The notes below the pieces were generated by a model. That model did not search any database, was not told the origin of the DNA, and worked only from the letters and a program-made list of their open reading frames with translations. From NCBI RefSeq assembly GCF_013978595.1, contig NZ_JACDTZ010000001.1, positions 434,001 to 498,000 on the forward strand: a stretch of DNA of 64,000 bases, in the 5' to 3' direction. Both the position numbers and the translations under genes were made by a program. This stretch comes from Corynebacterium haematomassiliense. Its GTDB lineage: Bacteria > Actinomycetota > Actinomycetes > Mycobacteriales > Mycobacteriaceae. Positions 51,448 to 60,932 of the stretch are shown one piece after another; within the stretch, counting starts at the first letter, position 1; each line of letters begins with the position of its first letter.

Positions 51448-52377
51448 ATGACACCACCCGCTCGCCGAGATGGCACACCGGAAAAGCGTGGGAAGGACGA
51501 TACGTTCTACATCTCCTACGCCAAGCCGGCTAAGAAACAGCATGTTCGCCTAGACAAGAGGCGCCAGAACGCCGCGAAGAACCAACCGAACCCGCTGGAT
51601 GATAACTGGTGGGACGAAGACCCGGCCGCAGCGAAAGTGGCGGCCGAGGGTGTCCGCCTGCAAAAGGTGCTCGCGCAGGCGGGCGTCGCTTCCCGTCGTC
51701 ACGCGGAGGCGATGATCGAGCAAGGCCGCGTCGAGGTCAACGGTGAAATCGTGACGCGCCAGGGGATGCGCGTGAACCCGAACGTGGACATCATCCGCGT
51801 CGACGGCGCCCGCATCAACGTCAATGAAGATCACGAGTACTTCGTGTTCAACAAACCGCGCGGCGTGCACTCGACCATGAAAGACGAGATGGACCGCGTC
51901 TCCGTGGGCTCTTACCTGGCCGAGCGCACCGCGTCTGGCCAGCGCCTGTTCCACGTCGGCCGCCTGGATGCGGACACAGAAGGCTTGCTGCTGCTCACCA
52001 ACGACGGCGAAATGGCCAACCGCCTGACCCACCCGAAGTACGAGGTGGCCAAGACCTACTTGGCCACGGTGCTCGGCGAGGCGAACAACGCGGTGGTCAA
52101 GCAGCTCAAAGAGGGCATCGAGCTTGACGACGGCCCCGCGAAGGTGGATTACGCGCAGGTGGTGGACGTGCATAACGGCCAGTCCATCATCCGCGTGGAG
52201 CTGCACGAAGGGCGCAAACACATCGTCCGCCGCATGCTGAAGCAGGCCGGATACCCGGTGCAGCGCCTGGTGCGCACGAAGTTCCACACGGTGCAGCTCG
52301 GCGACATGAAGCCGGGCTCCATGCGCGCGCTGAACTCCTCCGAGCTGGCGTCGCTGTACAAGGCGGTGGGGATGTAA
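51448..52377 (+). CDS. rluB: 23S rRNA pseudouridine synthase (RluB/RsuA family)
   Basis: 309 residues. A basic, probably disordered head (~60 residues) is followed by an S4 domain (VRLQKVLAQAGVASRRHAEA) and a catalytic domain with GRLDADTEGLLLLTNDG (catalytic Asp) and LHEGRKHIVRRMLKQAGYPV. TAAACT, whose first three bases are the scpB stop codon, ends 8 bases before the ATG. Confidence 0.92.
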   Translation: MTPPARRDGTPEKRGKDDTFYISYAKPAKKQHVRLDKRRQNAAKNQPNPLDDNWWDEDPAAAKVAAEGVRLQKVLAQAGVASRRHAEAMIEQGRVEVNGEIVTRQGMRVNPNVDIIRVDGARINVNEDHEYFVFNKPRGVHSTMKDEMDRVSVGSYLAERTASGQRLFHVGRLDADTEGLLLLTNDGEMANRLTHPKYEVAKTYLATVLGEANNAVVKQLKEGIELDDGPAKVDYAQVVDVHNGQSIIRVELHEGRKHIVRRMLKQAGYPVQRLVRTKFHTVQLGDMKPGSMRALNSSELASLYKAVGM

Positions 52378-53079
52378 ATGGCTGACACACTGTCCAACAC
52401 GGCAAACGGCGGGCTCATCGTGGCTGTGGACGGGCCTTCGGGCACCGGCAAATCCACCATGTGCCGCGCGCTGGCGAAGCGCCTGGACGCGAAATACGTG
52501 GACACCGGCGCGATGTACCGCGTGGCCACCCTGGCTGTGCTGCGCGCGGGCGTGGACCCGGCGGACACGGCGAAGGTGATTGAGGCGACCGCGGACCTGC
52601 CGCTGCAGGTCTCCGACGACCCGGATTCCACCGAGGTGCTGTTTGCCGGCGAGGACGTCAAGGGAGAAATCCGCGGCGCCGAGGTGACCAAGCACGTCTC
52701 AGCCGTCTCCGCCATCCCCGAGGTGCGCGTGAACCTGGTGGAGCTGCAGCGCAAACTGGCCCGCGAGGCTGGCCGCGCGATCGTGGAAGGCCGCGACATC
52801 GGCACGGTCGTGCTGCCGGACGCTCCCGCGAAGGTGTTCATGACCGCGAGCGCCGAGGTGCGCGCGAAGCGCCGTTACGACCAGGACATCGCGGCGGGGC
52901 GCGAGGCGGACTATGACGCGGTGCTTGCGGACGTGCAGCGCCGCGACCAGGCTGATTCCTCCCGCGCGACCAGCCCGCTCAAGCCCGCCGATGACGCGGT
53001 GCTGGTGGACACCTCCGAGATGACGCCGGACGAGGTTCTGGCGGCACTGACTGAGGTCGTGGAGAGGAGCGCACGATGA
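52378..53079 (+). CDS. cmk: Cytidylate kinase
   Basis: 233 residues. The P-loop is VDGPSGTGKSTMCRAL, then KYVDTGAMYRVATLAVL and EGRDIGTVVLPDAPAKVFMT. It phosphorylates CMP and dCMP. Starts directly after the rluB stop; overlaps der by ATGA. Confidence 0.95.
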   Translation: MADTLSNTANGGLIVAVDGPSGTGKSTMCRALAKRLDAKYVDTGAMYRVATLAVLRAGVDPADTAKVIEATADLPLQVSDDPDSTEVLFAGEDVKGEIRGAEVTKHVSAVSAIPEVRVNLVELQRKLAREAGRAIVEGRDIGTVVLPDAPAKVFMTASAEVRAKRRYDQDIAAGREADYDAVLADVQRRDQADSSRATSPLKPADDAVLVDTSEMTPDEVLAALTEVVERSAR

Positions 53080-54713
53080 GCGAGTGCAACAGCAACTCCA
53101 ACGGCGAGCACCTCGAGCCGGAAACCCAGTTCATCCAGCCCGGCATCGACCGTTCCGGCTACACGGACATGGATGCGTACGTGGTTGGCGCCGACAGCGC
53201 CGAGTACTACGAGAACAAGGACTTCAACGCTGAAGAGGACCTGCAGGGCTTCGAGGACGCCGGCATTGACGAGTCCGAGTTCGGCGAAGCGGACTTTGGC
53301 GAGGGCTACGACTCCGACGACGAGCTGACCGAGGATGAGTGGGCAGAGCTCGAGGCCGAGTACGGCATCGCTCAGCCCGACGTGGTCACCGAAGCGCTGC
53401 CGACGGTCTCCATCGTTGGCCGCCCGAACGTGGGCAAGTCCTCGCTGGTGAACCGCTTCATCGGCCGCCGCGAGGCTGTGGTGGAGGACCACCCGGGTGT
53501 CACACGCGACCGCGTCAGCTACATCACCGACTGGGGCGGGCGCCGCTTCTGGGTGCAGGACACCGGCGGCTGGGACCCGGACGCGAAGGGCATCCACGCC
53601 GCGATTGCCCGCCAGGCGGAGGCCGCGATGGCCACCTCCGACGTCATCGTCATGGTGGTGGACTCGAAAACCGCCATCACTGAAACGGACGCGGTGATGG
53701 CCCGCAACCTGCAGCGCTCCGAAGTGCCGGTGATCCTGGTGGCAAACAAGTTCGAGTCCGACAGCCAGTGGGGCGACGTGGCCGAGTTTTACTCGCTCGG
53801 CTTGGGCGACCCGTGGCCGGTCTCCGCGCTGCACGGCCGCGGCGGCGCAGATGTGCTCGACGAGATCCTGCGCCTGTTCCCGGACGAGCCGCGCGTGAAG
53901 GAATCCATTACCGGCGGCCCGCGCCGCGTGGCGCTGGTGGGCCGGCCGAACGTGGGCAAGTCCAGCCTGCTGAACAAGCTGACCAGGTCCGACCGCTCCG
54001 TGGTAGACAACGTGGCCGGCACCACCGTGGACCCGGTGGACGAGCTCGTGCAGCTGGACGAGGACTTGTGGACCTTCATCGACACCGCCGGCCTGCGCAA
54101 GAAGGTGAAAAACGCCCAAGGCCACGAGTACTACGCGTCGCTTCGCACCCGCGGCACCATCGAGGCCGCCGAGGTGTGCGTCGTGCTCATCGACGCCTCG
54201 GAGGAAATCTCCGAGCAGGACCAGCGCGTGATCTCCATGGTGCTGGAGGCCGGCAAGGCCATGGTCATCTGCTTTAACAAGTGGGACCTCATGGACGAGG
54301 ACCGCCGCTACGACTTCGACCGCGAGTTCGACGAGACGATGGGCCAGCTCAAGTGGGTGACCAAGCTGAACATCTCCGCCGACACCGGCCGCGGCCTGCA
54401 CCGCCGGGAGCCGGCGATGAAGGAGGCGCTGGAAAACGGGGACAAGCGCATCTCCACCGGCCAGCTGAACAACGGGCTGCGCGACGCGATCGCGGCGAAC
54501 CCGCCGCCGATGAAGAACAACCGCCTGCCCAAGCTACTGTTCGCCACCATGGCCAGCACCCGCCCGCCGACAATCGTGCTGTTCACCACCGGGTTCTTGG
54601 ACGCCGGTTACCGCCGCTACCTAGAGCGAAAGTTCCGTGAGCAGTTCGGCTACCACGGCACCCCGGTGCGCATCGCGGTGCGCGTGCGCGAGCGCCGCGG
54701 GAAGAAGGCCTAG
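53076..54713 (+). CDS. der: Ribosome-assembly GTPase Der (EngA)
   Basis: 545 residues. The ~105-residue acidic N-terminal extension is rich in Asp, Glu and Ser. It is followed by two G domains (IVGRPNVGKSSLVNRFIGRR and LVGRPNVGKSSLLNKLTRSD, each with DTGG/DTAG and NKxD-like motifs) and a C-terminal KH-like domain (LPKLLFATMASTRPPTIVLF). It acts in 50S assembly. Bacterial Der without the extension is ~440-490 residues. Confidence 0.95.
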   Translation: MSECNSNSNGEHLEPETQFIQPGIDRSGYTDMDAYVVGADSAEYYENKDFNAEEDLQGFEDAGIDESEFGEADFGEGYDSDDELTEDEWAELEAEYGIAQPDVVTEALPTVSIVGRPNVGKSSLVNRFIGRREAVVEDHPGVTRDRVSYITDWGGRRFWVQDTGGWDPDAKGIHAAIARQAEAAMATSDVIVMVVDSKTAITETDAVMARNLQRSEVPVILVANKFESDSQWGDVAEFYSLGLGDPWPVSALHGRGGADVLDEILRLFPDEPRVKESITGGPRRVALVGRPNVGKSSLLNKLTRSDRSVVDNVAGTTVDPVDELVQLDEDLWTFIDTAGLRKKVKNAQGHEYYASLRTRGTIEAAEVCVVLIDASEEISEQDQRVISMVLEAGKAMVICFNKWDLMDEDRRYDFDREFDETMGQLKWVTKLNISADTGRGLHRREPAMKEALENGDKRISTGQLNNGLRDAIAANPPPMKNNRLPKLLFATMASTRPPTIVLFTTGFLDAGYRRYLERKFREQFGYHGTPVRIAVRVRERRGKKA

Positions 54714-54718
54714 GGCCT

Positions 54719-55432
54719 ATGCGGCAGCGCACGGTGGAAGTCGACGGCGTTGAGCGCAGCTACCACGTCTGCGTTCCCGCGGGTCACACCGGCGCGCTGC
54801 CGGTGATCGTCGCGCTGCACGGTAAAGGCGACAACGGCCGCGATTTCCTCGCCGGCACGGGCTTGCACCGGGCGCGCGCCATCGTCGCAGCACCCACGGG
54901 TGCGGGCCTCGCCTGGTCGCCCGCACCGTATGCGCGGACCACCTTCGACGAGGATCAAGCGTTTGTGCGTGCGCTTCTCGACGACCTCCGGTCCACCTTC
55001 GCCACCACCAACACCTACCTGGTCGGCTTTTCCAATGGCGGTGGGCTGGCAGTGCACCTGAGTCTGACCGGCCTCGAGCTCGCAGGGGTGGCCACCGTGG
55101 CCGCCGCGGTGCGCGCAACACCGGACGAGATCGCCGCCGCCCGACGACCGGTGGATTACCTGAACATCCACGGCACATTCGACGACGTGGTGCCGTTTGC
55201 CGGCGAGCAGCGCTCCCCGTACAGCGGAGCAGAAGACGACACCACTTATGGCGCACCGGAGGTGGTGGCGGCGTTTGAGCGGCGCAACGGCGGCCGCGCC
55301 CGCGCCGAGTTAATTGCGGTGGAGGGCATGGGCCACGAATGGCCCACCGGCCCGTGGGCTGCCCGGCGCGGTGTGGACGCCACTGAAGCGATCCTGGAAT
55401 TCTTCGGGGTCGAGTACAGCCGCGCCGGCTAG
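54719..55432 (+). CDS. Alpha/beta-hydrolase, PHB-depolymerase/feruloyl-esterase-like
   Basis: 237 residues. Oxyanion region VIVALHGKGDNGRDF, nucleophile GFSNGGGLA, acid Asp in NIHGTFDDVVPF, and His in EGMGHEWP form a complete catalytic set. No signal peptide. It resembles the lipoprotein esterase at 56232-57173 in motif order and may be a cytosolic paralogue. It lies 5 bases after der; its stop overlaps the convergent methyltransferase by 4 bases. Confidence 0.85.
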   Translation: MRQRTVEVDGVERSYHVCVPAGHTGALPVIVALHGKGDNGRDFLAGTGLHRARAIVAAPTGAGLAWSPAPYARTTFDEDQAFVRALLDDLRSTFATTNTYLVGFSNGGGLAVHLSLTGLELAGVATVAAAVRATPDEIAAARRPVDYLNIHGTFDDVVPFAGEQRSPYSGAEDDTTYGAPEVVAAFERRNGGRARAELIAVEGMGHEWPTGPWAARRGVDATEAILEFFGVEYSRAG

Positions 55433-56211
55433 GCGCGCTGGTAGACGAACGCGTCGGTGCGATACGGCAGCGGGATGGTGTCGCCGCGGTCGAAGCCGAG
55501 GCGCTCGTAGAGGTACCAGGTCAGGTTAGCCTCCATCTTTGCGCGGGTGCGCTGGTTCGCTTTCAACCAGTAGGAGCGGGTGGCCATGAGCTCGAAGCAG
55601 TCTTCCACGGCGATGGGGTGCAACCATTCCTGGCGCAGCTCGTTTTCCAGCTGCCAGGGGGAGGCGACCTCCGGGTAGAAGCCCTCGCGCTGCACGTCGC
55701 CGGAGTGCATGATGCGGCTGAGCCGCAATACCCAGGGGTGGCGCACGGCTAGCGTGTTCCAGCACAGTACGAGGCGGCCGCCGGGACGGATCACGCGGTC
55801 CGCCTCTCGGCTTGCGGCGTGCACATCCACCCAGTGCCAGGTTTGCGCGCACGTCAGCGCGTCGACGGAGTCGTCTGCGAGTCCGGTCGCTTCGGCGGTG
55901 GCGCGCCACACGGGTACCGCGGGCAGCACCGTGTGGAAGACCCGGGTCATGTCGTCGCTGGGGTCGCAGGCGAACACGGATCGTGAATCGTCGCAAAGCA
56001 ATTGTGTGAACTTGCCGGTACCTGCACCGACGTCGCAGACGGTGCCGGGGCCGACGAGCTCTCCGAGTGCGGCTGGGTAGGTGGGGCGTGCGGCGTCGTA
56101 GCGGGTTGCGTCGCGGGTGAACGCCTCGGCCGCGCCGCTGCGGTGCGCGGAGTTTCTGAACCTCGGTCCCGCTTTCCTGCTGGGTCCTGGCTGTGTTCCG
56201 CTCGCGTGCAC
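55429..56211 (-). CDS. Class I SAM-dependent methyltransferase
   Basis: 260 residues. SAM motif I is VCDVGAGTGKFTQLLCDDSR, then ACDPSDDM, ATGLADDSVDALTCAQTWHW and RPGGRLVLCWNT. It resembles the methyltransferase-11 type. The GTG at 56211 lies 8 bases after a minus-strand TAGATT box, so a leaderless start is plausible; a shorter start near residue 20 cannot be excluded. Substrate unknown. Confidence 0.85.
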   Translation of the reverse strand: MHASGTQPGPSRKAGPRFRNSAHRSGAAEAFTRDATRYDAARPTYPAALGELVGPGTVCDVGAGTGKFTQLLCDDSRSVFACDPSDDMTRVFHTVLPAVPVWRATAEATGLADDSVDALTCAQTWHWVDVHAASREADRVIRPGGRLVLCWNTLAVRHPWVLRLSRIMHSGDVQREGFYPEVASPWQLENELRQEWLHPIAVEDCFELMATRSYWLKANQRTRAKMEANLTWYLYERLGFDRGDTIPLPYRTDAFVYQRA

Positions 56212-56218
56212 GATGGTC

Positions 56219-56225
56219 TAATCTA
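56219..56225. promoter_or_regulatory. Overlapping divergent -10 boxes
   Basis: The plus strand reads TAATCT (56219-56224), 7 bases before GTG 56232. The minus strand reads TAGATT (56225-56220), 8 bases before GTG 56211. The two -10 elements occupy the same 7 base pairs, so transcription in the two directions should be mutually exclusive at any moment. Confidence 0.55.
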
Positions 56226-56231
56226 CCTTGC

Positions 56232-57173
56232 GTGTTTTACCGCCCAGTGATCCGCGCCGCGGCCGCCATTGGCTTAGCCGTAACCTGCTTCACCGTCGCA
56301 GGATGCGCGGGTGACGCGGCGCGGCTGCGCACTGCGATCACCACGCAGCCGGATGCGCCCGAGGACATTGTCCGGGAGGTGGAGCCGTGGACGGATCCAG
56401 CAATTGAACGCAGGCAGACGACCTCGGCCGGGCTGAAGCGCGACTACATCCTTTCGGTGCCGCGGGGCGCGAAGCAGCGCGAACGGCTGCCGCTGATCCT
56501 AGTGTTCCACGGCTATAAGGAGGACGCGGACCGGATCATGCAGCACTCCCAGCTGGACAAAGCGGACGCCGTAGTGGCGTTCATGGACGGCGTCGGCGAA
56601 GCGTGGGCGCCCGCCCCGTACGCGGAGACAACCGGGGAGCAGGACCTCGCGTTCGTGGACGACGTGCTCTCACAGCTCGAGGGCGAGTACTCCATCGACC
56701 GCACCCGGATTTTCGCCGCCGGGTTCTCCAACGGCGGCGGGTTTGCGGCCTTTGTGGGTTGCCAACGCCCGCAGGCGTTCAGCGGCATCGCCACGGTGGC
56801 GGGCGCGTTTTACCAGCGCGTCGCAGAAGGGTGCTCGAGCATCCCGATGAAGCACGTCGACTTTCACGGCACGGCCGACCCGGTCATCTCCTACGACGGC
56901 GGCGAACGCCACGAGACGGTGTACAACTCCACACCGGAGATGCTCGAGGAGGCCGCGGTGCGCAACCACTGCGCGGTGCGCAGGGAAGACGTCGAGATGT
57001 CGCACACGGTGACAATGCTGAGCTGGGACGACTGCGACGCCGCGCTGTCGCACTACCGCATCGAGGGTGGGCCGCACGTATGGCCCGGCGGCACCTCCGA
57101 CAACACAGGCCTGGTGTCCAAGGGGTTTGCCACCCGCACGCTGCTGGAATTCTTCGGCGTCGGCATGTCCTAG
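56232..57173 (+). CDS. Secreted lipoprotein esterase, PHB-depolymerase family (LpqC-like)
   Basis: 313 residues. The signal peptide ends at lipobox TVAGC (Cys ~24). Catalytic motifs are LILVFHGYKEDADRIMQ, GFSNGGGFAAFVG, DFHGTADPVISYDGG and GGPHVWPGG. It is probably a cell-envelope esterase of the polyhydroxybutyrate-depolymerase/feruloyl-esterase family. GTG at 56232 is chosen from the -10 spacing and because the signal peptide then starts correctly. Confidence 0.87.
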   Translation: MFYRPVIRAAAAIGLAVTCFTVAGCAGDAARLRTAITTQPDAPEDIVREVEPWTDPAIERRQTTSAGLKRDYILSVPRGAKQRERLPLILVFHGYKEDADRIMQHSQLDKADAVVAFMDGVGEAWAPAPYAETTGEQDLAFVDDVLSQLEGEYSIDRTRIFAAGFSNGGGFAAFVGCQRPQAFSGIATVAGAFYQRVAEGCSSIPMKHVDFHGTADPVISYDGGERHETVYNSTPEMLEEAAVRNHCAVRREDVEMSHTVTMLSWDDCDAALSHYRIEGGPHVWPGGTSDNTGLVSKGFATRTLLEFFGVGMS

Positions 57174-57221
57174 CCGCGCGGTGCGCCGCGGTCGAGCGCC
57201 GTCACCGCTACCATAAGGCGC

Positions 57222-58187
57222 GTGAGTGACGCGTCTAAGCCCCGGGTGACGGTGGTGTACAACCCCGTGAAAGTCCACCTCGAACGGCTGCGCCGGGCGG
57301 TAGAACGCTACGCCTGGGAGGGCGCGGACATCGAGTGGGCGGCAACGACCACCGAGGGACCCGGGTTTTCCCAGGCTGTCCGCGCGCTCGAGCAGGGTGC
57401 GGACTTGATCATCGCTGCCGGCGGCGACGGCACGGTGCGCATGGTCGCGCTAGCTGTGTCAGGTTCGAAGACACCGATGGCGATTGTGCCGGCGGGCACC
57501 GGCAACATGCTCGCGCGCAACCTCGGCGTGCCGCTTCTGCTAGAGGCGGCGGTGCACCGGGCGTTTTCCGGCACTGACCGGCTCATCGACCTCTGCCGCG
57601 CCGAAATGGTCTACCCGGATGGCCGCACCGAGCACTCCGGCTTCGCGGTCATGGCCGGCGTCGGCGTGGATGCGGGCATGATCCACCGCACCCGCGAGAG
57701 CCTCAAGGCCGCCGTCGGGCCGCTCGCGTACGTGCCGGCCGTGTTCCAATCGCTCGGCGGCGGCAACAGCGTGGACGTGGACATCACGCTTGATAGCGAC
57801 CCATCGGTAGCCACCTCGTTGCACACCTGCATCGTCGGCAACTGCAGCGACCTGGTGGGCGGGATCCCGCTGTTGCCGGACGCGCAGCCTGACGACGGGG
57901 TACTCGACGCCGTGGTGCTGCGCGCCGAGGACGTCACCGACTGGGCGGGCATCGGCGGCAAACTCGCGCTGGACACCGTGCGCGGCGGCATTAACGCGCT
58001 GCTGCCGAGCGAGGTGCAGCCGCGCCCGCCGGCGTCCCTGCCGCCGAGCATGGAGTACCTCGAGGGACGCCGTATCACCCTGGAGTTCGCCGAGCCCGAG
58101 CAGCTTGAGCTCGACGGCGACGCCGCCGGCGCGGTCAGTGCCGTGACCTTCGACGTGATGCCGGGCACCCTGCGGATGGTGTGCTGA
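57222..58187 (+). CDS. Diacylglycerol-kinase-family lipid kinase
   Basis: 321 residues. VVYNPVKVHLERLRRAVE and the kinase signature IIAAGGDGTVRMVALAVSGS, then VPAGTGNMLARNLGVPL, mark the DAGK catalytic domain. The C-terminal beta domain follows. Related actinobacterial enzymes act on diacylglycerol or sphingosine-type lipids; substrate not determined here. TACCAT ends 7 bases before GTG 57222. Confidence 0.9.
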   Translation: MSDASKPRVTVVYNPVKVHLERLRRAVERYAWEGADIEWAATTTEGPGFSQAVRALEQGADLIIAAGGDGTVRMVALAVSGSKTPMAIVPAGTGNMLARNLGVPLLLEAAVHRAFSGTDRLIDLCRAEMVYPDGRTEHSGFAVMAGVGVDAGMIHRTRESLKAAVGPLAYVPAVFQSLGGGNSVDVDITLDSDPSVATSLHTCIVGNCSDLVGGIPLLPDAQPDDGVLDAVVLRAEDVTDWAGIGGKLALDTVRGGINALLPSEVQPRPPASLPPSMEYLEGRRITLEFAEPEQLELDGDAAGAVSAVTFDVMPGTLRMVC

Positions 58188-58230
58188 GCGCCGCGTGCCG
58201 TCGAGTAGCAGCGAAGGCACAATGGTGGCC

Positions 58231-58767
58231 ATGATCTACAGCTTTGAAGGCGCAACCCCGCAGATCCACCCCTCGGCGTTTATCTCCGACGAGGCCACCA
58301 TTATCGGCAACGTGACCATCGGCGAAGACGCGAACATCTGGCCCGGCGTGGTCATCCGCGGCGACGTGGGCGCGATCCGAATCGGCAACCGCGTCAACGT
58401 CCAGGACGGCTCCGTGCTGCACGTGGACACGGACGGGGAGACCGTGCTGGAAGACGACGTCACCATCGGCCACCTGGCCATGGTGCACGGCTGCCACATC
58501 GAGCCCGGCTGCCTGATCGGCATGAGCGCGACCGTGCTGTCGCGCTCGCGCGTGGGCAAAGGCAGCATCGTCGGCGGCGGGGCAGTGGTGCTCGAAGGCC
58601 AAGAGCTGCCGGAGTTCTCTCTGGCGGCCGGCGTGCCCGCCAAAGTGAAGCGCACGCTCGAGCCGGACACCTTCGAGGCCAGGTTGCGCCACGCGGCGTA
58701 CTACGTGGAGCTGGGCCGGCGGGCGGCGACCGGTTTGGTGCCGGTGGAGCGAGACTCGCTCACGTAA
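58231..58767 (+). CDS. Gamma-carbonic-anhydrase-like hexapeptide-repeat protein
   Basis: 178 residues of left-handed beta-helix hexapeptide repeats (IIGNVTIGEDANIWPGVVIR). The three metal-ligand histidines appear to be present (VLHVD, TIGHLAMVHGCHIEPG), followed by a C-terminal helix. It is of the YrdA/CaiE type, in which carbonic anhydrase activity is variable. CACAAT ends 7 bases before ATG 58231. Confidence 0.88.
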   Translation: MIYSFEGATPQIHPSAFISDEATIIGNVTIGEDANIWPGVVIRGDVGAIRIGNRVNVQDGSVLHVDTDGETVLEDDVTIGHLAMVHGCHIEPGCLIGMSATVLSRSRVGKGSIVGGGAVVLEGQELPEFSLAAGVPAKVKRTLEPDTFEARLRHAAYYVELGRRAATGLVPVERDSLT

Positions 58768-58822
58768 AAGTTCACAGTGAAATCGTCGTCAAAGTCACGC
58801 AATGAGGCGTAATGTGACGAGT

Positions 58823-59704
58823 ATGACATTCAATAACGTAACAGTACTTGGTGCAGGTGTCCTGGGCGCGCAGATCGCTTTTTGCTCCGCGTTCGCGGGT
58901 AAGAAGGTTGTGTCCTACGACATCAACGAGGAGGCCCTCGCGGCCGGCAAGAAGCGTTTCGACGCTATCGGCGAACAGATGAAGGCGGAGCTCGAGTCCG
59001 CTAACGACGAAACCATCGCGGCAGCGCACGCGAACGTGACGCAGACCTCAGATCTGAAGGAAGCGGTAGCGAACGCGGACCTAGTTATCGAGGCGATCCC
59101 GGAGAACCTCGAGCTGAAGCGCAAGGTCTGGGCTGAGGTGGGGGAGTACGCCCCGGATACCGCGGTGTTTGCCACCAACACCTCCACGCTGATGCCGAGC
59201 AAGTTCGCAGACGCGACGGGCGCGCCGGAGCGTTTCTTGGCGTTGCACTTTGCCAACCACATCTGGATCCAGAACACCGCCGAGATCATGCCGCACGAGG
59301 GCACTGACCCGAAGTATGTGGACCAGCTTGTGGAGTTTGCGGAGCAGATCAACATGGTGCCGGTCCCGCTCAAGCGCGAGCAGCCCGGCTACGTGCTGAA
59401 CACCCTGCTGGTGCCGCTGCTCAGTGCCGGCATGTACCTGCTGCACCACGACATCGCTGACCCCGTCGACATCGACCGCGACTGGTGCAACTCCACCGGG
59501 TCCCCGCGCGGGCCGATTGAGATCATGGACCTCGTCGGCGTGCGCACCTTGGTCGCCGTGATCGAGTCCAACGACAACGCCCCGCAGTGGCAGAAGGACT
59601 TCGTTGAGACGACGCTGAAGCCGATGGTCGCAGAAGGTAGGACCGGCCTGGAAGCTGGGCAGGGCTTCTACACCTACGACGCGAACGGCAAGATCGTGTC
59701 CTAA
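58823..59704 (+). CDS. 3-hydroxyacyl-CoA dehydrogenase
   Basis: 293 residues. Rossmann motif VTVLGAGVLGAQIAFCSAFA, then DLVIEAIPENLELKRKVWAE, a His in ALHFANHIW (catalytic His in the family) and QPGYVLNTLLVPLLSAGMYL. It is NAD-dependent and acts in fatty-acid or butyryl-type metabolism. TAATGT ends 7 bases before ATG 58823. The stop overlaps the convergent hipA stop by 4 bases. Confidence 0.9.
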   Translation: MTFNNVTVLGAGVLGAQIAFCSAFAGKKVVSYDINEEALAAGKKRFDAIGEQMKAELESANDETIAAAHANVTQTSDLKEAVANADLVIEAIPENLELKRKVWAEVGEYAPDTAVFATNTSTLMPSKFADATGAPERFLALHFANHIWIQNTAEIMPHEGTDPKYVDQLVEFAEQINMVPVPLKREQPGYVLNTLLVPLLSAGMYLLHHDIADPVDIDRDWCNSTGSPRGPIEIMDLVGVRTLVAVIESNDNAPQWQKDFVETTLKPMVAEGRTGLEAGQGFYTYDANGKIVS

Positions 59705-60930
59705 GCGCGGCGCTCGCGGATAAGCTGTTGAGCTCGCTGCAGATGCTCTCCGTCAAAACCAGGCGCAACCTGTTTGTCCTCGGCGACGGCGATTTGGTTT
59801 CTGCGTGCGAGCTCTTTCCATTGCTTCACTGCGTCGACTGCGCGGCTGAGTCGCTCGATGGCTTGAGCGTCATTGAGACCAAACCAGCCCGCGGCGCCAA
59901 TGAGCGTGTCTACCGAATCGTCGCCGACAACGTCCACTGAGGTGGCAAAATTGGTTTTGGTGGTGGCGGGCGTGATATCGAAAACAGGTGAGAGCTGCCA
60001 CGCACCACCTACGCGAATGAATCCGTGGTTTCGCAGATGGTTATCGGTATTGCCCACCAGCAGGTTGATCGCTGCCCTGCTGAAAAGCTCGGCCGCGGAA
60101 TCGCCATTGATGCTCAGCAGCCGAAGCTCCTCAGCGATCTCGACCATGGATGCACGGTCGCCGTCCGTGCGATTGAGCAGCGTCATTGCGGACATGTAGG
60201 GGATACGGGCTTCGCTTCCATCCTCGCCGTAGGCCCGGTCGAACCTTTCCAGAAGCAATACGGACCGCCCATTAATCTCCAAGAGTCTTGAACTCGGTGT
60301 GTTGATGCCCGCAAGTTCTGCGATATCCAAACAAACCTTTTCCCAGGCAACCGCGTCGATAGTGTCCGCGGATGACGAGAATTTCGCCATCATCAGCTTG
60401 CCTCCGTCATCAATGACTGTCGCTTTCGGACGGGCTCCGCCCAGAGAGGATCCGGCAACGGCGATGCGCCTCAAGGCATCCACTGCATCATCGCCTTCCT
60501 CAACGGCGCGCGAGGCACGCTCAATGTCAGCGAGGTTCACAAGTTTGGGCACCCGGCTGCTCGGCGATTGGGTCACCCCGTTCACTTCGAAGCGCAACGC
60601 TCCTAGGCGAAGGCGATCGTCGACACCGAGAAGGTAGTCGACCTCGGTCGGCTGTTCACCCCGCCGCGCAAACTGTTTTTGAATGAGCATCCGCCCCCAG
60701 CGATCCGGAGCAGAATCGGAAAGCGCGGTGGGCAGGTGCCCGCGATCAGAGAAAAGAGGCTGCTTTCCGCTGTGAAGGGGAAGCGCGGGGCTGATCGCGT
60801 ACGCGCCTGGATGTTGTATCCACTCCTTTTCGTACTCGAGCGTCCCACCGTGCTGATGCGGAAAATAGGTTGCGACGGAGATCTTGCGGTCCTCGATCTC
60901 CGTCCAGATGCCTATAGACGTGGGTGCCAT
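59701..60930 (-). CDS. hipA: HipA-family toxin kinase
   Basis: 409 residues. The N-terminal subdomain (AYAISPALPLHSGKQPLFSD, SAPDRWGRMLIQK) is followed by the Gly-rich loop GSSLGGARPKATV, the catalytic loop NTDNHLRNHGF and the metal motif FDITPAT. The family phosphorylates a glutamyl- or other aminoacyl-tRNA synthetase and induces dormancy. Length is near the usual 440. Encoded 2 bases after hipB. Confidence 0.9.
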   Translation of the reverse strand: MAPTSIGIWTEIEDRKISVATYFPHQHGGTLEYEKEWIQHPGAYAISPALPLHSGKQPLFSDRGHLPTALSDSAPDRWGRMLIQKQFARRGEQPTEVDYLLGVDDRLRLGALRFEVNGVTQSPSSRVPKLVNLADIERASRAVEEGDDAVDALRRIAVAGSSLGGARPKATVIDDGGKLMMAKFSSSADTIDAVAWEKVCLDIAELAGINTPSSRLLEINGRSVLLLERFDRAYGEDGSEARIPYMSAMTLLNRTDGDRASMVEIAEELRLLSINGDSAAELFSRAAINLLVGNTDNHLRNHGFIRVGGAWQLSPVFDITPATTKTNFATSVDVVGDDSVDTLIGAAGWFGLNDAQAIERLSRAVDAVKQWKELARRNQIAVAEDKQVAPGFDGEHLQRAQQLIRERRA

Positions 60931-60932
60931 GG

